A DNA stretch of 64,000 bases from Chryseobacterium oryzae (GCF_022811665.1 NZ_CP094529.1:1178001-1242000); one strand, 5' to 3'. Counted from the first letter of the stretch, positions 44,030-53,212 are shown. Made by a program: numbers and translations. The notes: generated by a model not told the origin, from the sequence alone.

Positions 44030-44065
44030 TAATCTTTTAATCATTAAATTTTTTAATCTTTTAAT
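44030..44065 (+). repeat. Direct repeat between etfB and etfA
   Basis: TAATCTTTTAAT occurs at 44030-44041 and again at 44054-44065, in an AT-rich spacer typical of flavobacterial intergenic repeats. Confidence 0.5.
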
Positions 44066-44074
44066 TTAAAAAAA

Positions 44075-45022
44075 ATGGCAGTATTCGTATACGCAGAAAA
44101 CATAAACGGAGTTTACAAAAAAGCAGCTTTTGAAGCAGTTTCTTACGCAAAAGCAGTAGCAGACCAAACGGGAGATACCGTTACGGCAATTTCTGTAAAT
44201 CCTACAGATTCTTCAGATTTATTATACAAATATGGAGCATCAAAAGTAATCAACATAAAAGACGAAGGTCTTAAAAATTTCTCGGCAAAAGCTTACGCAC
44301 AGGCGGTAAGTGAAGTGGCAGACGGAAATATTATTGTTTTCCCTCACACTACCGATGCTTCTTCAGTAGCACCAATGTTGGCGGTAATGAAGAACTATTC
44401 TTTAATTACGAATGTTTTGGAAGCTCCCGAAAGCCAGTCTCCATTGCAGGTGAAGAGAAAAGCTTTTTCAGGAAAAGGATTTATGCATGCCAAAGCTGAT
44501 GGAACAGGCGTTATTTTAACTGTTTCTCAAAATGCTTTCGGTGTAAAAGAAAATGCAGTTTCTGGGTCTGAAGAAGTAAAAAATCTTTCTGTTTCTAATG
44601 AAGATACCAAAGTAATTTCTCACGAGCAAAGTTCAGGGAAATTAGATTTAAAAGAAGCGGAAATTGTAGTTTCTGCAGGAAGAGGGCTAAAAGGCCCTGA
44701 AAACTGGGGAATGGTAGAAGATCTTGCTAATGTTCTTGGTGCTGCAACAGCTTGTTCTAAACCGGTTTCAGATATCGGTTGGAGACCTCACACAGAACAT
44801 GTAGGACAAACGGGTAAAGCCATCGCACCTAATTTGTATATTGCCATTGGTATTTCTGGTGCTATTCAGCATTTGGCGGGTGTAAACTCATCCAAAACTA
44901 TTGTAGTAATCAACAGTGATCCAGAAGCTCCTTTCTTCAAGTCTGCAGATTATGGAGTTGTTGGAGATGCTTTCCAGATTGTTCCTGCACTTACTGAGAA
45001 AATTAAAGCATTAAAAGGATAA
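44075..45022 (+). CDS. etfA: Electron transfer flavoprotein subunit alpha
   Basis: A 315-residue ETF alpha subunit. The C-terminal FAD-binding domain is clear: GRGLKGPENWGMVEDLANVLGA, SDIGWRPHTEHVGQTGKAIAP and INSDPEAPFFKSADYGVVGD. Together with etfB it forms the standard flavoprotein; it is the second gene of the pair and ends at a good terminator. A link with the fatty-acid thiolase at 50241 is possible but they are not in one operon. Confidence 0.96.
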   Translation: MAVFVYAENINGVYKKAAFEAVSYAKAVADQTGDTVTAISVNPTDSSDLLYKYGASKVINIKDEGLKNFSAKAYAQAVSEVADGNIIVFPHTTDASSVAPMLAVMKNYSLITNVLEAPESQSPLQVKRKAFSGKGFMHAKADGTGVILTVSQNAFGVKENAVSGSEEVKNLSVSNEDTKVISHEQSSGKLDLKEAEIVVSAGRGLKGPENWGMVEDLANVLGAATACSKPVSDIGWRPHTEHVGQTGKAIAPNLYIAIGISGAIQHLAGVNSSKTIVVINSDPEAPFFKSADYGVVGDAFQIVPALTEKIKALKG

Positions 45023-45113
45023 ATAGATTGATAAATTGTTGATCTTTTTAATTTGTTGTCTTTTTTAATTCAACTTGTTAATAAAGTTCATCACTTTACA
45101 TCTTAATTCATCA

Positions 45114-45145
45114 ATAAAAGCTCGGCTTCCGGGCTTTTATTTTTG
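45114..45145 (+). terminator. Terminator after etfA
   Basis: ATAAAAGCTCGG pairs with CCGGGCTTTTAT (one wobble) around a 3-base loop, followed by T5. Confidence 0.8.
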
Positions 45146-45179
45146 TCTAAAAAGTAAAACCTACAATAAAAAATTAATT

Positions 45180-45187
45180 TATATTTG
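45180..45187 (+). promoter_or_regulatory. -7 promoter element, 5 bases before the bifunctional-nuclease gene
   Basis: TATATTTG matches TAnnTTTG. With a start site 5-8 bases downstream, transcription would begin at or next to the ATG, giving a leaderless mRNA. Confidence 0.5.
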
Positions 45188-45192
45188 TAGTC

Positions 45193-45792
45193 ATGGATTA
45201 TAAACAGCTCATCATACGCGGAATATCGTATAGCCAGACGCAATCTGGAGCTTACGCATTGCTATTGGAACATGAAGAATCTCATATAAAATTACCGGTG
45301 GTTATTGGTAATTTTGAAGCCCAATCCATCTCTTTAGGCTTAGAAAAGGATATTCATCCGCCACGTCCGCTTACGCATGATTTATTTTCAAAATTCATTG
45401 TTTCTGCTAATTATCGGTTGATTTCGGTCATTATTTATCAGATTGTAGACGGTGTTTTTTTCTCAAATATCAACTTTAAGAATTCAGAAACTCAGGAAGA
45501 GCTTATTCTGGATGCCCGAACTTCGGATGCTGTTGCAATGGCAGTTCGGTTTGATGCACCTATTTTTACTACCCAACAGGTTCTCAATGAAGCAGGAATT
45601 CTTCTTGAACTGGAAGAAGTAGCTAAAGAAGACGAAAATTTTTCTGAAACAGTATCGTCTGAAGAAGGGCTGCAGTCGGTTTCTATGGATGAACTCCAAA
45701 AATTACTAGATGATGCAGTAAGAGAAGAGGATTTCGACACTGCTCTGGAAATTCAGGAAGAAATAAAAAGGCGCAAAAAGAAAATAGATTAA
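45193..45792 (+). CDS. Bifunctional-nuclease-domain protein with C-terminal UvrB/UvrC motif
   Basis: A 199-residue protein. The first 130 residues fit the BFN (DUF151) domain (YALLLEHEESHIKLPVVIGNFEAQSI, ELILDARTSDAVAMAVRFDAPIF), and the C-terminal 40 residues are a UVR-type helical hairpin (LDDAVREEDFDTALEIQEEIKRRKKK). The domain was described as having nuclease activity in plants and archaea; bacterial function is not well known. The UVR motif usually mediates protein-protein contact. It appears leaderless and is 21 bases before the nucleoside transporter gene. Confidence 0.88.
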   Translation: MDYKQLIIRGISYSQTQSGAYALLLEHEESHIKLPVVIGNFEAQSISLGLEKDIHPPRPLTHDLFSKFIVSANYRLISVIIYQIVDGVFFSNINFKNSETQEELILDARTSDAVAMAVRFDAPIFTTQQVLNEAGILLELEEVAKEDENFSETVSSEEGLQSVSMDELQKLLDDAVREEDFDTALEIQEEIKRRKKKID

Positions 45793-45813
45793 AGGATTAT
45801 TACTAAAATAAAA

Positions 45814-47148
45814 ATGAATTTAAAATTACGATTAATTATCCTGAGCTTTTTACAGTTTGGGGTTTGGGGAGCTTATCTTACTTCCATGGGTAATTACTTA
45901 GGTTCGGTAGGATTGGGTTCCAAAATCGGACTGTTTTATGCCATGCAGGGTATTGTTTCCATTTTTATGCCTGCCATTATGGGGATTATTGCAGACCGAT
46001 GGATTCAGGCACAGAAACTTTTGGGAATTTCCCATTTTCTTGCAGCGATATTCTTAATATGGGCAGGATATTACGGAATGACGGCAGGGGAACATGTAGA
46101 ATTTTCAAGGCTTTTTCTTCTTTACAGCTTAAGTGTCACTTTTTACATGCCGACCATTGCACTTTCTAATTCTGTAGCCTATACCGTTTTGGTGAATAAT
46201 AATTTTGATACGATTAAAGCATTTCCGCCCATTCGAACTTTAGGAACGGTAGGTTTTATCTGTGCAATGCTTTTTGTGAATTTTGCAGGAATTAAAGATG
46301 GAATTTTCCAGTTTAATTTTTCAAATGCGACAGGTTTTCCGAGTTTCCAAAACAGTTATAGTCAGTTTTTTGTTTCAGGTGTTTTAGGAATATTGCTGTT
46401 TATTTATTCATTTACTTTACCGAAATGTGAGGTTAATCAAAGTACAGAAAAACGTACCCTTTCGGATGCTTTAGGGTTGAAAGCTTTTGCGCTCTTCAAA
46501 GAGAAAAAGATGGCAATCTTCTTTATTTTCTCTATGTTTTTGGGAGTTTCGCTACAAATTACCAATGGTTATGCCAATCCTTTCATTACAAGCTTCAAAG
46601 AAATCCCGGAATTTTCAAATACATGGGGATCCAACAATGCCAATGCATTAATTTCATTATCGCAGGTTTCAGAAACGCTTTGTATTTTACTGATTCCGTT
46701 TTTTCTGAAAAGATATGGGATTAAAAAAGTAATGTTGATGGCAATGTTCGCATGGTTCCTAAGATTCGGATTATTTGGTTTGGGAAATCCTGGTGGAGGA
46801 GTTTGGATGTTCGTTTTGTCGATGATTGTATATGGGATCGCATTCGACTTCTTTAATGTTTCGGGATCTTTATTTGTAGATAAAGAAACAGATAAAAGCA
46901 TTAGATCTAGTGCACAGGGCGTTTTTATGATGATGACTAACGGTTTTGGAGCTACTATCGGTATGCTTGGAGCTCAAGAAGTCGTTAATCACTATGTTTT
47001 TTCGCAAACTGATCCTTTACTTCAACTGGAGGGATGGAAGACATCTTGGTATATTTTTGCTGGTTATGCACTGATAATTACCATTGCTTTTGCCATTGTT
47101 TTTAAACATAAGCATAATCCTAATGAATTAAAAGATATAAAACATTAA
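45814..47148 (+). CDS. Nucleoside transporter, NupG/XapB (nucleoside:H+ symporter) family
   Basis: A 444-residue major-facilitator protein with 12 predicted helices. The start LRLIILSFLQFGVWGAYLTSMGNYL and GIIADRWIQAQKLLGISHFLAA fit the NHS family, as does the C-terminal VDKETDKSIRSSAQGVFMMMTNGFGATIGM. It would import nucleosides by proton symport; udk in this window could phosphorylate them. It follows the bifunctional-nuclease gene by 21 bases. Confidence 0.85.
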   Translation: MNLKLRLIILSFLQFGVWGAYLTSMGNYLGSVGLGSKIGLFYAMQGIVSIFMPAIMGIIADRWIQAQKLLGISHFLAAIFLIWAGYYGMTAGEHVEFSRLFLLYSLSVTFYMPTIALSNSVAYTVLVNNNFDTIKAFPPIRTLGTVGFICAMLFVNFAGIKDGIFQFNFSNATGFPSFQNSYSQFFVSGVLGILLFIYSFTLPKCEVNQSTEKRTLSDALGLKAFALFKEKKMAIFFIFSMFLGVSLQITNGYANPFITSFKEIPEFSNTWGSNNANALISLSQVSETLCILLIPFFLKRYGIKKVMLMAMFAWFLRFGLFGLGNPGGGVWMFVLSMIVYGIAFDFFNVSGSLFVDKETDKSIRSSAQGVFMMMTNGFGATIGMLGAQEVVNHYVFSQTDPLLQLEGWKTSWYIFAGYALIITIAFAIVFKHKHNPNELKDIKH

Positions 47149-47178
47149 TATTTTATTGTTTGATTTTTAATAAATTAC

Positions 47179-47211
47179 AATGCACTTTTTTCTGAAAAGT
47201 GCATTTTTTTT
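47179..47211 (+). terminator. Terminator after the nucleoside transporter gene
   Basis: A perfect 11-bp stem (AATGCACTTTT with AAAAGTGCATT) with a 5-base loop, followed by T residues. Confidence 0.9.
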
Positions 47212-47266
47212 ATATTTTCAGGCAACCATTTTGAAATAAAACGGTCTTATATATAGAAACTAGTTA

Positions 47267-47821
47267 ATGAAACATTTAGAAGAGAATTTCAAACTTGCCA
47301 AAAAACAGGATCGCAATGGCCAGAAAGCACTTTACGAAATGTTTTCTGCTAAAATGCTGGCGGTTGCAAATTCTTATACTAGCAACATTCATGATGCTGA
47401 AGATGTACTCATGAATGCTTTTCTAAAATGCTTTCAAAAGATTGGTGACTGTCGGGATTGGAAAAGTTTTCCTTTTTGGCTAAGGAAAATTGTTGTGAAT
47501 GATTCTATAAGTTTCGTCAGGAAAAATAAAAACATCATGTATGCAGATTTGGAAGTTGCAGAGGATGTTTTGGAAGATCAGGATAATCATTTTTTTAATG
47601 AAATCAATATTGAAGAAATTTTTTCTCAGATGCCAATTGGTTATCGCCTGATTTTTAATTTGTATGTATTTGAAGACAAAAAACATCAGGAAATTGCAGA
47701 AATTCTCAATATTTCCGAAGGCACAAGCAAGAGCCAACTGAGCAAAGCCAAAAAATGGATTGCAGATTATCTAAAAACAAAAGAAAATGGAAAAAAAAAT
47801 ACTGAAACAATTAAAAACTGA
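47267..47821 (+). CDS. ECF-type RNA polymerase sigma factor
   Basis: A 184-residue sigma factor. Region 2 is at about 10-80 (NGQKALYEMFSAKMLAVANSY, HDAEDVLMNAFLKCF, FWLRKIVVNDSISF), and region 4 at about 120-172 (LIFNLYVFEDKKHQEIAEILNISEGTSKSQLSKAKKWI). There is no extra domain. It has no obvious promoter of its own and overlaps the downstream membrane-protein gene by 35 bases, suggesting co-expression with an anti-sigma factor. Targets are probably cell-envelope genes. Confidence 0.92.
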   Translation: MKHLEENFKLAKKQDRNGQKALYEMFSAKMLAVANSYTSNIHDAEDVLMNAFLKCFQKIGDCRDWKSFPFWLRKIVVNDSISFVRKNKNIMYADLEVAEDVLEDQDNHFFNEINIEEIFSQMPIGYRLIFNLYVFEDKKHQEIAEILNISEGTSKSQLSKAKKWIADYLKTKENGKKNTETIKN

Positions 47822-48473
47822 GTACGAAAGCCTCGAAATAAAGCCTTCTGCCAATCTTTGGAATCAAATTGAAGGTGCATTGGAAAAAGAGTCTGAAACG
47901 GTTCAGAAACCTTTGTTTAAATGGTGGAAGTACGCTGCCGTAATTGTTTTTCTGATTTCGGTGAGTGGAATATTTTATGTCTTACAGGAACATTCTTCAC
48001 CAGCTTCTGAAGTTAAAAATATTGTTGATAATTCAAAAAAGACAGAACAAAAATCAAATATAATAACGGTGGAATCTTCCACAGAAAAAAGAGTTGTTAA
48101 TCATTCGCCTTCTGAAAATCAAATAAAAATAAAAGATAATTTTCCTTATACAGAAAGTAAAAAAAGCTCTGAAATTGTAATAAATAATAACATTAATTTT
48201 CATTCTCAAGATAATAATGTTATTGATAATAAGCTGATTGCAGAAGTAAAAAATGAGATTGTAATTCCTAAAAGTTCAGTAGCAGAAAACAAAAAAGTAA
48301 GCTACATTACTGCAGATGATCTTCTTTTGGGTAGAGAACTGGATAAAACCAGGGAAGAAAACTCCAACGATCAGCGTAGATTTGGCGTTATTGATATGAG
48401 TAAAATTAAGGGTCCAAATTCTTTAAAAATTTTTGGTATTACGGTGTATTCGGATTCTTTAAATAATAAATAA
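47787..48473 (+). CDS. Putative membrane-anchored anti-sigma factor
   Basis: A 228-residue protein with a cytoplasmic N-terminus (1-45), one membrane helix at about 46-66 (WWKYAAVIVFLISVSGIFYVL) and a Ser/Asn/Lys-rich periplasmic part. The short N-terminal helical part (EYESLEIKPSANLWNQIEGAL) fits the kind of anti-sigma domain that binds ECF sigma factors in Bacteroidetes. Overlap with the sigma gene by 35 bases supports this pairing. The class assignment is by position and topology, not by a recognised domain. Confidence 0.75.
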   Translation: MEKKILKQLKTEYESLEIKPSANLWNQIEGALEKESETVQKPLFKWWKYAAVIVFLISVSGIFYVLQEHSSPASEVKNIVDNSKKTEQKSNIITVESSTEKRVVNHSPSENQIKIKDNFPYTESKKSSEIVINNNINFHSQDNNVIDNKLIAEVKNEIVIPKSSVAENKKVSYITADDLLLGRELDKTREENSNDQRRFGVIDMSKIKGPNSLKIFGITVYSDSLNNK

Positions 48474-48593
48474 TTCAGATGATTTTTATAGGATATTACT
48501 GTTTGGATTTTCCGAACAGAAGAACTTCACTGCCTGAAAATTCAAATCCAAAAATCATTTCTTCAAAAAAATAAACAATTAAATTTAACAAAC

Positions 48594-49676
48594 ATGAAAA
48601 CCAAACTTACTTTAATTGCTGCTTTATTTGCATTTTGCTATGGGCACTCGCAGGATAAAAAATACACAGATGTTCAGATCAGAAATTATTCTAAAAAAAT
48701 TGACAGTATTATTGTTTCCGAAAAGGGGAAAATGAATATTGAACTGGATGCGCTTGAAAAAAACTTTAAAGAGAATAAAATTTCTTCGGAAGAAAAGCAA
48801 AGCCGCCGTTCGGAAATTGCCCAAAAATATGAAGATATTATTAATGGTAAAGTTGAAGAACAAAAAAACACTCTCGAAGCCGCTACAAAAGAACTTGTGA
48901 AAAATTCTGTGATGGGGAAAAGCAGCATTTTTGAAGAATTAAAATTTTCTCAAAACAATGCCTTACTTAGTTTCAGAGATCCAAAAAAAACTAAAAAAGA
49001 GCTTTTGGAGAGCGTTGATATCAATTTTTCATTGGGTTTCACCAATCTTACAAAATCTGCAGGCTCAATGGCACTTTTTAATAAAGATTCAGATGTTCTT
49101 TTTGGTAAATCTACTTCATTAACGTTTGAAGTCCGTTACACCAATCAGTTAGGAAGCCTCACTTCTCCGATATTCTACAGGATTGGTTTAGGAGGGAGAA
49201 GCGATGGTTACAGACTTGCCGATTCTAAAGTGATTACACAAACAGGAAGCCAAATCTCGTTAAGTGATTTTTCTTTAGGAACTCTTAGAGGTTCATCAAT
49301 TTCCAATAATTATGTTATTGTCCCGGTGGATTTTGTTTTCGTAATGAACCCGAAATATACAGTGGAAAATGGAGAAAAAATGCTGGACAATTCTAAAGGT
49401 AATTTCAGACTTACTGCTGGAGTTTATGGAGGTCTGCGTTATCTTAGCCAAAGTATTGTACAATTTGAAAATTTTAATGGCAACCGTTCTGCAAACAGAG
49501 AAAATATTAACGGCTCGGCAAATAATTTTCTTTTTGGAGGAAAATTGTCTGTAGGATATGGTGCTCTTAATGTATTTATTAAAAAAGATTTTACGGCAGC
49601 TTTTAATGATAATGCCCAATTAAGTAATAAATATGGTATTCAGATTGGTTTAGAATTATTGTATGTTAATTTTTAA
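48594..49676 (+). CDS. Outer-membrane beta-barrel-like protein with N-terminal coiled coil
   Basis: A 360-residue protein with a signal peptide (1-19, ending GHSQ), a Lys/Glu-rich helix that looks like a coiled coil (about 28-100) and a C-terminal half of alternating beta strands (DINFSLGFTNLT, SLTFEVRYTNQLG, FYRIGLGGR, FRLTAGVYGGLRY, GGKLSVGYGALNVFI, GIQIGLELLYVNF) ending in Phe, as in outer-membrane barrels. It lies behind the sigma/anti-sigma genes and is a natural candidate for their target. No known family is recognised. Confidence 0.8.
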   Translation: MKTKLTLIAALFAFCYGHSQDKKYTDVQIRNYSKKIDSIIVSEKGKMNIELDALEKNFKENKISSEEKQSRRSEIAQKYEDIINGKVEEQKNTLEAATKELVKNSVMGKSSIFEELKFSQNNALLSFRDPKKTKKELLESVDINFSLGFTNLTKSAGSMALFNKDSDVLFGKSTSLTFEVRYTNQLGSLTSPIFYRIGLGGRSDGYRLADSKVITQTGSQISLSDFSLGTLRGSSISNNYVIVPVDFVFVMNPKYTVENGEKMLDNSKGNFRLTAGVYGGLRYLSQSIVQFENFNGNRSANRENINGSANNFLFGGKLSVGYGALNVFIKKDFTAAFNDNAQLSNKYGIQIGLELLYVNF

Positions 49677-49770
49677 ATATTTCTAAAAATTAATTAAATA
49701 TTAAATAATTGATAATTATTTACCTTTTTTTTTATTTAATAAGTATTATCATTATTAAATAAATGATTTT

Positions 49771-49802
49771 AAAACATACTTACAAAAAGTATGTTTTTTT
49801 TT
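49771..49802 (+). terminator. Terminator after the beta-barrel gene
   Basis: An AAAACATACTT/AAGTATGTTTT stem around a 5-base loop, followed by a T run. Confidence 0.85.
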
Positions 49803-49824
49803 GTACTTTGGCATTTTAAGACTT

Positions 49825-50220
49825 ATGAAAAATATTCAGCTTTTAGGATTGGTTTTGGTAATCATAGGAAGTTTTCTTCCTTTGGTGCATGTTCCGGTAA
49901 TAGGAAACTGGAACTACTGGAAAGTAGATCATTATCTGGCTATTGCCTGCTGGATTTTTAGCGGATTGGCATTATTGGGCATCGTAAACGGGATTCAGAA
50001 ATTGGTTAAAACAAGTGCTGTTTTACTGATTGTTCTTTTTACTTTTACTATTTTGGCTACTAAATATCAGGCATTCAGTTATTTCAGTTTTTTACCATTC
50101 AAATCTTGGACAGAAACTTTGGCTTCAACCGTAAAATTGAAATGGGGATGGTTTGCTGAATTTGCAGGAGCTTTCATCTTGCTTTTCTTTTCTAAAGCTT
50201 CAAAAAATAATTTAAATTAA
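49825..50220 (+). CDS. Four-helix membrane protein of unknown function
   Basis: A 131-residue protein with four membrane helices at about 3-22, 42-60, 67-84 and 110-126. The start is the ATG at 49825 (MKNIQLLGLV), since the in-frame upstream codons are part of the terminator and promoter region. It precedes the thiolase gene by 20 bases but has no recognised domain or metabolic link. Confidence 0.75.
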   Translation: MKNIQLLGLVLVIIGSFLPLVHVPVIGNWNYWKVDHYLAIACWIFSGLALLGIVNGIQKLVKTSAVLLIVLFTFTILATKYQAFSYFSFLPFKSWTETLASTVKLKWGWFAEFAGAFILLFFSKASKNNLN

Positions 50221-50240
50221 TACAATATAAAAATCTACAC

Positions 50241-51419
50241 ATGAAAGAAGTATTCATTGTTTCCGCAGTAAGAACTCCAATGGGAAGTTTCATGGGAAGT
50301 TTATCAACAGTTCCGGCAACAAAACTGGGAGCTACAGTGGTAAAGGGAGCATTAGATAAAATAAATCTTGATCCTAAAAACGTACAGGAAATCTATATGG
50401 GAAATGTTCTTCAGGCAGGTGAAGGGCAGGCTCCTGCAAGACAGGTAGCTTTGGGTGCAGGGCTTTCTAACGAAACGCCTTCCACTACCATCAATAAAGT
50501 TTGTGCTTCAGGAATGAAAGCTGTTATGATGGCAGCACAATCCATCAAAGCAGGCGATATGGATGTTATTGTTGCCGGAGGTATGGAAAATATGTCTATG
50601 GTTCCTCATTATTACAATGCAAGAGTTGCCACGAAATTAGGTGATGTAAAAATGCAGGACGGAATGGTTCTAGACGGGCTTACAGATGTTTATAATAAAG
50701 TTCATATGGGTGTTTGTGCAGAAAAATGTGCAACAGACTATCATTTCACAAGAGAAGATCAGGACAATTTTGCCATAGAATCTTATAAAAGAGCTGCAAA
50801 AGCGTGGAGCGAAGGGAAATTTGCTGAAGAAATAGTGCCGGTATCCATTCCTCAGAGAAAAGGTGAGCCAATTGTTTTTGCTGAAGATGAAGAATATAAA
50901 GCGGTAAATTTCGACAGATTGCCAACGCTTCCAACGGTGTTCAAAAAAGAAGACGGAACAGTAACAGCAGCAAATGCATCTACATTAAATGACGGTGCTT
51001 CTGCATTAATTTTGGTATCTAAGGAAAAAATGGAAGAATTGGGTTTAAAACCTTTAGCTAAAATTGTTTCTTATGCCGATGCAGCCCAGGAACCGGAAAA
51101 CTTTACAACAGCTCCTGCAAAAGCACTTCCTATTGCTCTTAAAAAAGCGGGTCTGGAAGTTTCGGATATTGATTTTTTTGAATTTAACGAAGCTTTTTCA
51201 GTAGTTGGTTTGGCGAATAATAAAATTTTAGGTTTAGATGCGTCCAAAGTTAATGTGAATGGTGGAGCAGTGGCTTTAGGACATCCGCTTGGAAGTTCTG
51301 GATCCAGAATTATTGTTACTTTAATCAATGTTTTAAAGCAAAATAACGGTAAATACGGTGCAGCTGCAATCTGTAACGGCGGCGGTGGAGCTTCTGCTAT
51401 TGTTATTGAAAATATTTAA
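50241..51419 (+). CDS. Acetyl-CoA C-acyltransferase (thiolase)
   Basis: A 392-residue thiolase. The nucleophile is Cys88 in INKVCASGMKAV; the second active-site region is GHPLGSSGSR; the C-terminal motif is CNGGGGASA. It would either form acetoacetyl-CoA from two acetyl-CoA, feeding the mevalonate pathway whose kinase is encoded 2 kb downstream, or act in fatty-acid oxidation. The motifs do not separate these roles. No beta-oxidation genes are adjacent. Confidence 0.93.
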   Translation: MKEVFIVSAVRTPMGSFMGSLSTVPATKLGATVVKGALDKINLDPKNVQEIYMGNVLQAGEGQAPARQVALGAGLSNETPSTTINKVCASGMKAVMMAAQSIKAGDMDVIVAGGMENMSMVPHYYNARVATKLGDVKMQDGMVLDGLTDVYNKVHMGVCAEKCATDYHFTREDQDNFAIESYKRAAKAWSEGKFAEEIVPVSIPQRKGEPIVFAEDEEYKAVNFDRLPTLPTVFKKEDGTVTAANASTLNDGASALILVSKEKMEELGLKPLAKIVSYADAAQEPENFTTAPAKALPIALKKAGLEVSDIDFFEFNEAFSVVGLANNKILGLDASKVNVNGGAVALGHPLGSSGSRIIVTLINVLKQNNGKYGAAAICNGGGGASAIVIENI

Positions 51420-51444
51420 TTATTGTTTTTAAATAAATCTTTGG

Positions 51445-51475
51445 AATCCGGAAGCAATAGTTTCCGGATTTTTTG
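51445..51475 (+). terminator. Terminator after the thiolase gene
   Basis: AATCCGGAA pairs with TTCCGGATT across an 8-base loop, followed by T residues. Confidence 0.85.
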
Positions 51476-51604
51476 TACTTCAATTTTGCTCCAAATGATT
51501 TGTTAATTAACGTGTTTCTTTATATATAAATCCTTTTCGCTTTAACAAATTAATAAAATTGATGCTAAAAAAAATAAAAACTCCTGAATGTTCAGCGGTT
51601 TTTC

Positions 51605-51612
51605 TATTTTTG
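51605..51612 (+). promoter_or_regulatory. -7 promoter element for the UMF1-type gene
   Basis: TATTTTTG matches TAnnTTTG, 21 bases before the ATG at 51634. Confidence 0.5.
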
Positions 51613-51633
51613 TGAAACTAATTCCTTTAGATA

Positions 51634-53175
51634 ATGTCTGAAAAAGAAATTCAACCGACTCAAAATATAAAGAATAACCCAAAAATTATGAAAGCCTGGG
51701 CAGTTTACGACTGGGCAAACTCGGTTTATTCATTGGTGATTACTTCTACCATATTTCCGATATATTATTCCATAATTACCACAGCGTACGAAAAGAAAGA
51801 GTTTGTGCAGGAAAGTGGAAGGTGGATTGATGTTCCTGTAAGACACATGATTCATATTTTAGGGAAAGAATATCAACCGGATGCAGTTTATGGTTATTCT
51901 TTAACAATTTCTTTTCTAATCGTGGTGCTTCTTTCACCATTTTTATCTTCATTGGCAGATACGATTGGAAACAAGAAATCTTTTCTTCAGTTTTTCTGTT
52001 ATCTGGGAGCGACTTCTTGTATGGGATTGGCGATGTTTACAGGGATGCATAATGTTTTTTTAGGACTGCTTTTCAGTATAACCGCGAGTGTTGGGTTTTG
52101 GGGAAGTTTGGTTTTTTATAACTCTTTTCTACCCGATATTGCAACAAGAGATAAGCAGGATGCTTTGTCCGCAAAAGGATATGTTTACGGATATATTGGT
52201 TCTGTAGTTCTTGTGGTGCTTTGTTTGGTTTTAATTATGGTTTTGGCAAAAGGAGAAGAGCAGAAACTTATATTTACAAGAATTACATTTTTACTTACGG
52301 GAGCTTGGTGGTTTGGATTCTCTCAATATACATTCAAGCATTTGCCTCAGTTTGGGGATGTTAAAGAAAAACTTCCAAAGGATTTAGTACTTCTGAATTA
52401 CAAAAATATCTTCAAAAAACATGAAGAACAAGGTGGCTTTTTCGAAGTTTTGAAAGATAATATCAGTTTTTACAAAGATATTGCCAAAGAAAGCTTTAGA
52501 GAGCTTTTCAGGGTTGGAAAAGGTCTTTTTAAAGACAGAAATCTGAAATTTTTCTTATCCAGCTTTTTCTTTTACAGTGTTGGGATGCAGACTATTTTCT
52601 TAATGGCAACCCTTTTTGGTAAAAGTGAGATTAATCTGGCTCAGGATAAACTTATTGGTACTTTGCTGATTATTCAGATTGAAGCTATTATAGGAGCTGT
52701 AATTTTCTCAAGACTTTCCAAAAGAGTCGGAAATAAAAACGTAATTTCTATTGCAGTCATTCTATGGATTGTTGCTTGTATTTGGGCATTCTTCCTGAAC
52801 AAAGAAAATCCTACAGTAGAATATCAGTTTTATGGTGTTGCGGCCGTTGTAGGATTGGTGATGGGTGGTCTTCAGGCAATGTCCAGATCTACTTATTCTA
52901 AGCTTTTACCGGAAGATTCTATGGAAAATACTACTTTTTTCAGCTTTTATGATGTTCTAGAAAAACTTGCGATTATAGTTGGAACTTTCGTGTTTGCATT
53001 GTTTATAGATAAGTATGACGCATTAATTAATATTTTTGCCAAGATTAATATTGTCTTACCTTCAGCTTCAGGAATGAGATTTGCGGCTTTTTCTATGGCG
53101 ATATTCTTCTTTATTGGTCTCATTTTGATCCGTTTTCTGAATGTACCTAAAAGACAGCACAGAGATACGTTATAA
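51634..53175 (+). CDS. MFS transporter, UMF1/Atg22-like
   Basis: A 513-residue transporter with about 12 helices. KAWAVYDWANSVYSLVITSTIFPIYY at the start and FYNSFLPDIATRDKQDALSAKGYVYGYIGS are diagnostic of the UMF1 family, related to the yeast vacuolar effluxer Atg22. The substrate is not known, though amino-acid or other organic effluxes have been proposed. A 120-residue charged cytoplasmic loop lies between the two halves (about 240-310). It has its own promoter. Confidence 0.88.
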   Translation: MSEKEIQPTQNIKNNPKIMKAWAVYDWANSVYSLVITSTIFPIYYSIITTAYEKKEFVQESGRWIDVPVRHMIHILGKEYQPDAVYGYSLTISFLIVVLLSPFLSSLADTIGNKKSFLQFFCYLGATSCMGLAMFTGMHNVFLGLLFSITASVGFWGSLVFYNSFLPDIATRDKQDALSAKGYVYGYIGSVVLVVLCLVLIMVLAKGEEQKLIFTRITFLLTGAWWFGFSQYTFKHLPQFGDVKEKLPKDLVLLNYKNIFKKHEEQGGFFEVLKDNISFYKDIAKESFRELFRVGKGLFKDRNLKFFLSSFFFYSVGMQTIFLMATLFGKSEINLAQDKLIGTLLIIQIEAIIGAVIFSRLSKRVGNKNVISIAVILWIVACIWAFFLNKENPTVEYQFYGVAAVVGLVMGGLQAMSRSTYSKLLPEDSMENTTFFSFYDVLEKLAIIVGTFVFALFIDKYDALINIFAKINIVLPSASGMRFAAFSMAIFFFIGLILIRFLNVPKRQHRDTL

Positions 53176-53212
53176 ATGGCTTAAAATTTGTTAAAGTTTG
53201 AGCAGAATAGCT

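Noticed and set aside
45492-45740. Ser-rich ORF on the - strand
   Set aside because: It is antisense to the acidic UVR region of the bifunctional-nuclease gene, whose Glu/Asp codons read as Ser/Phe.
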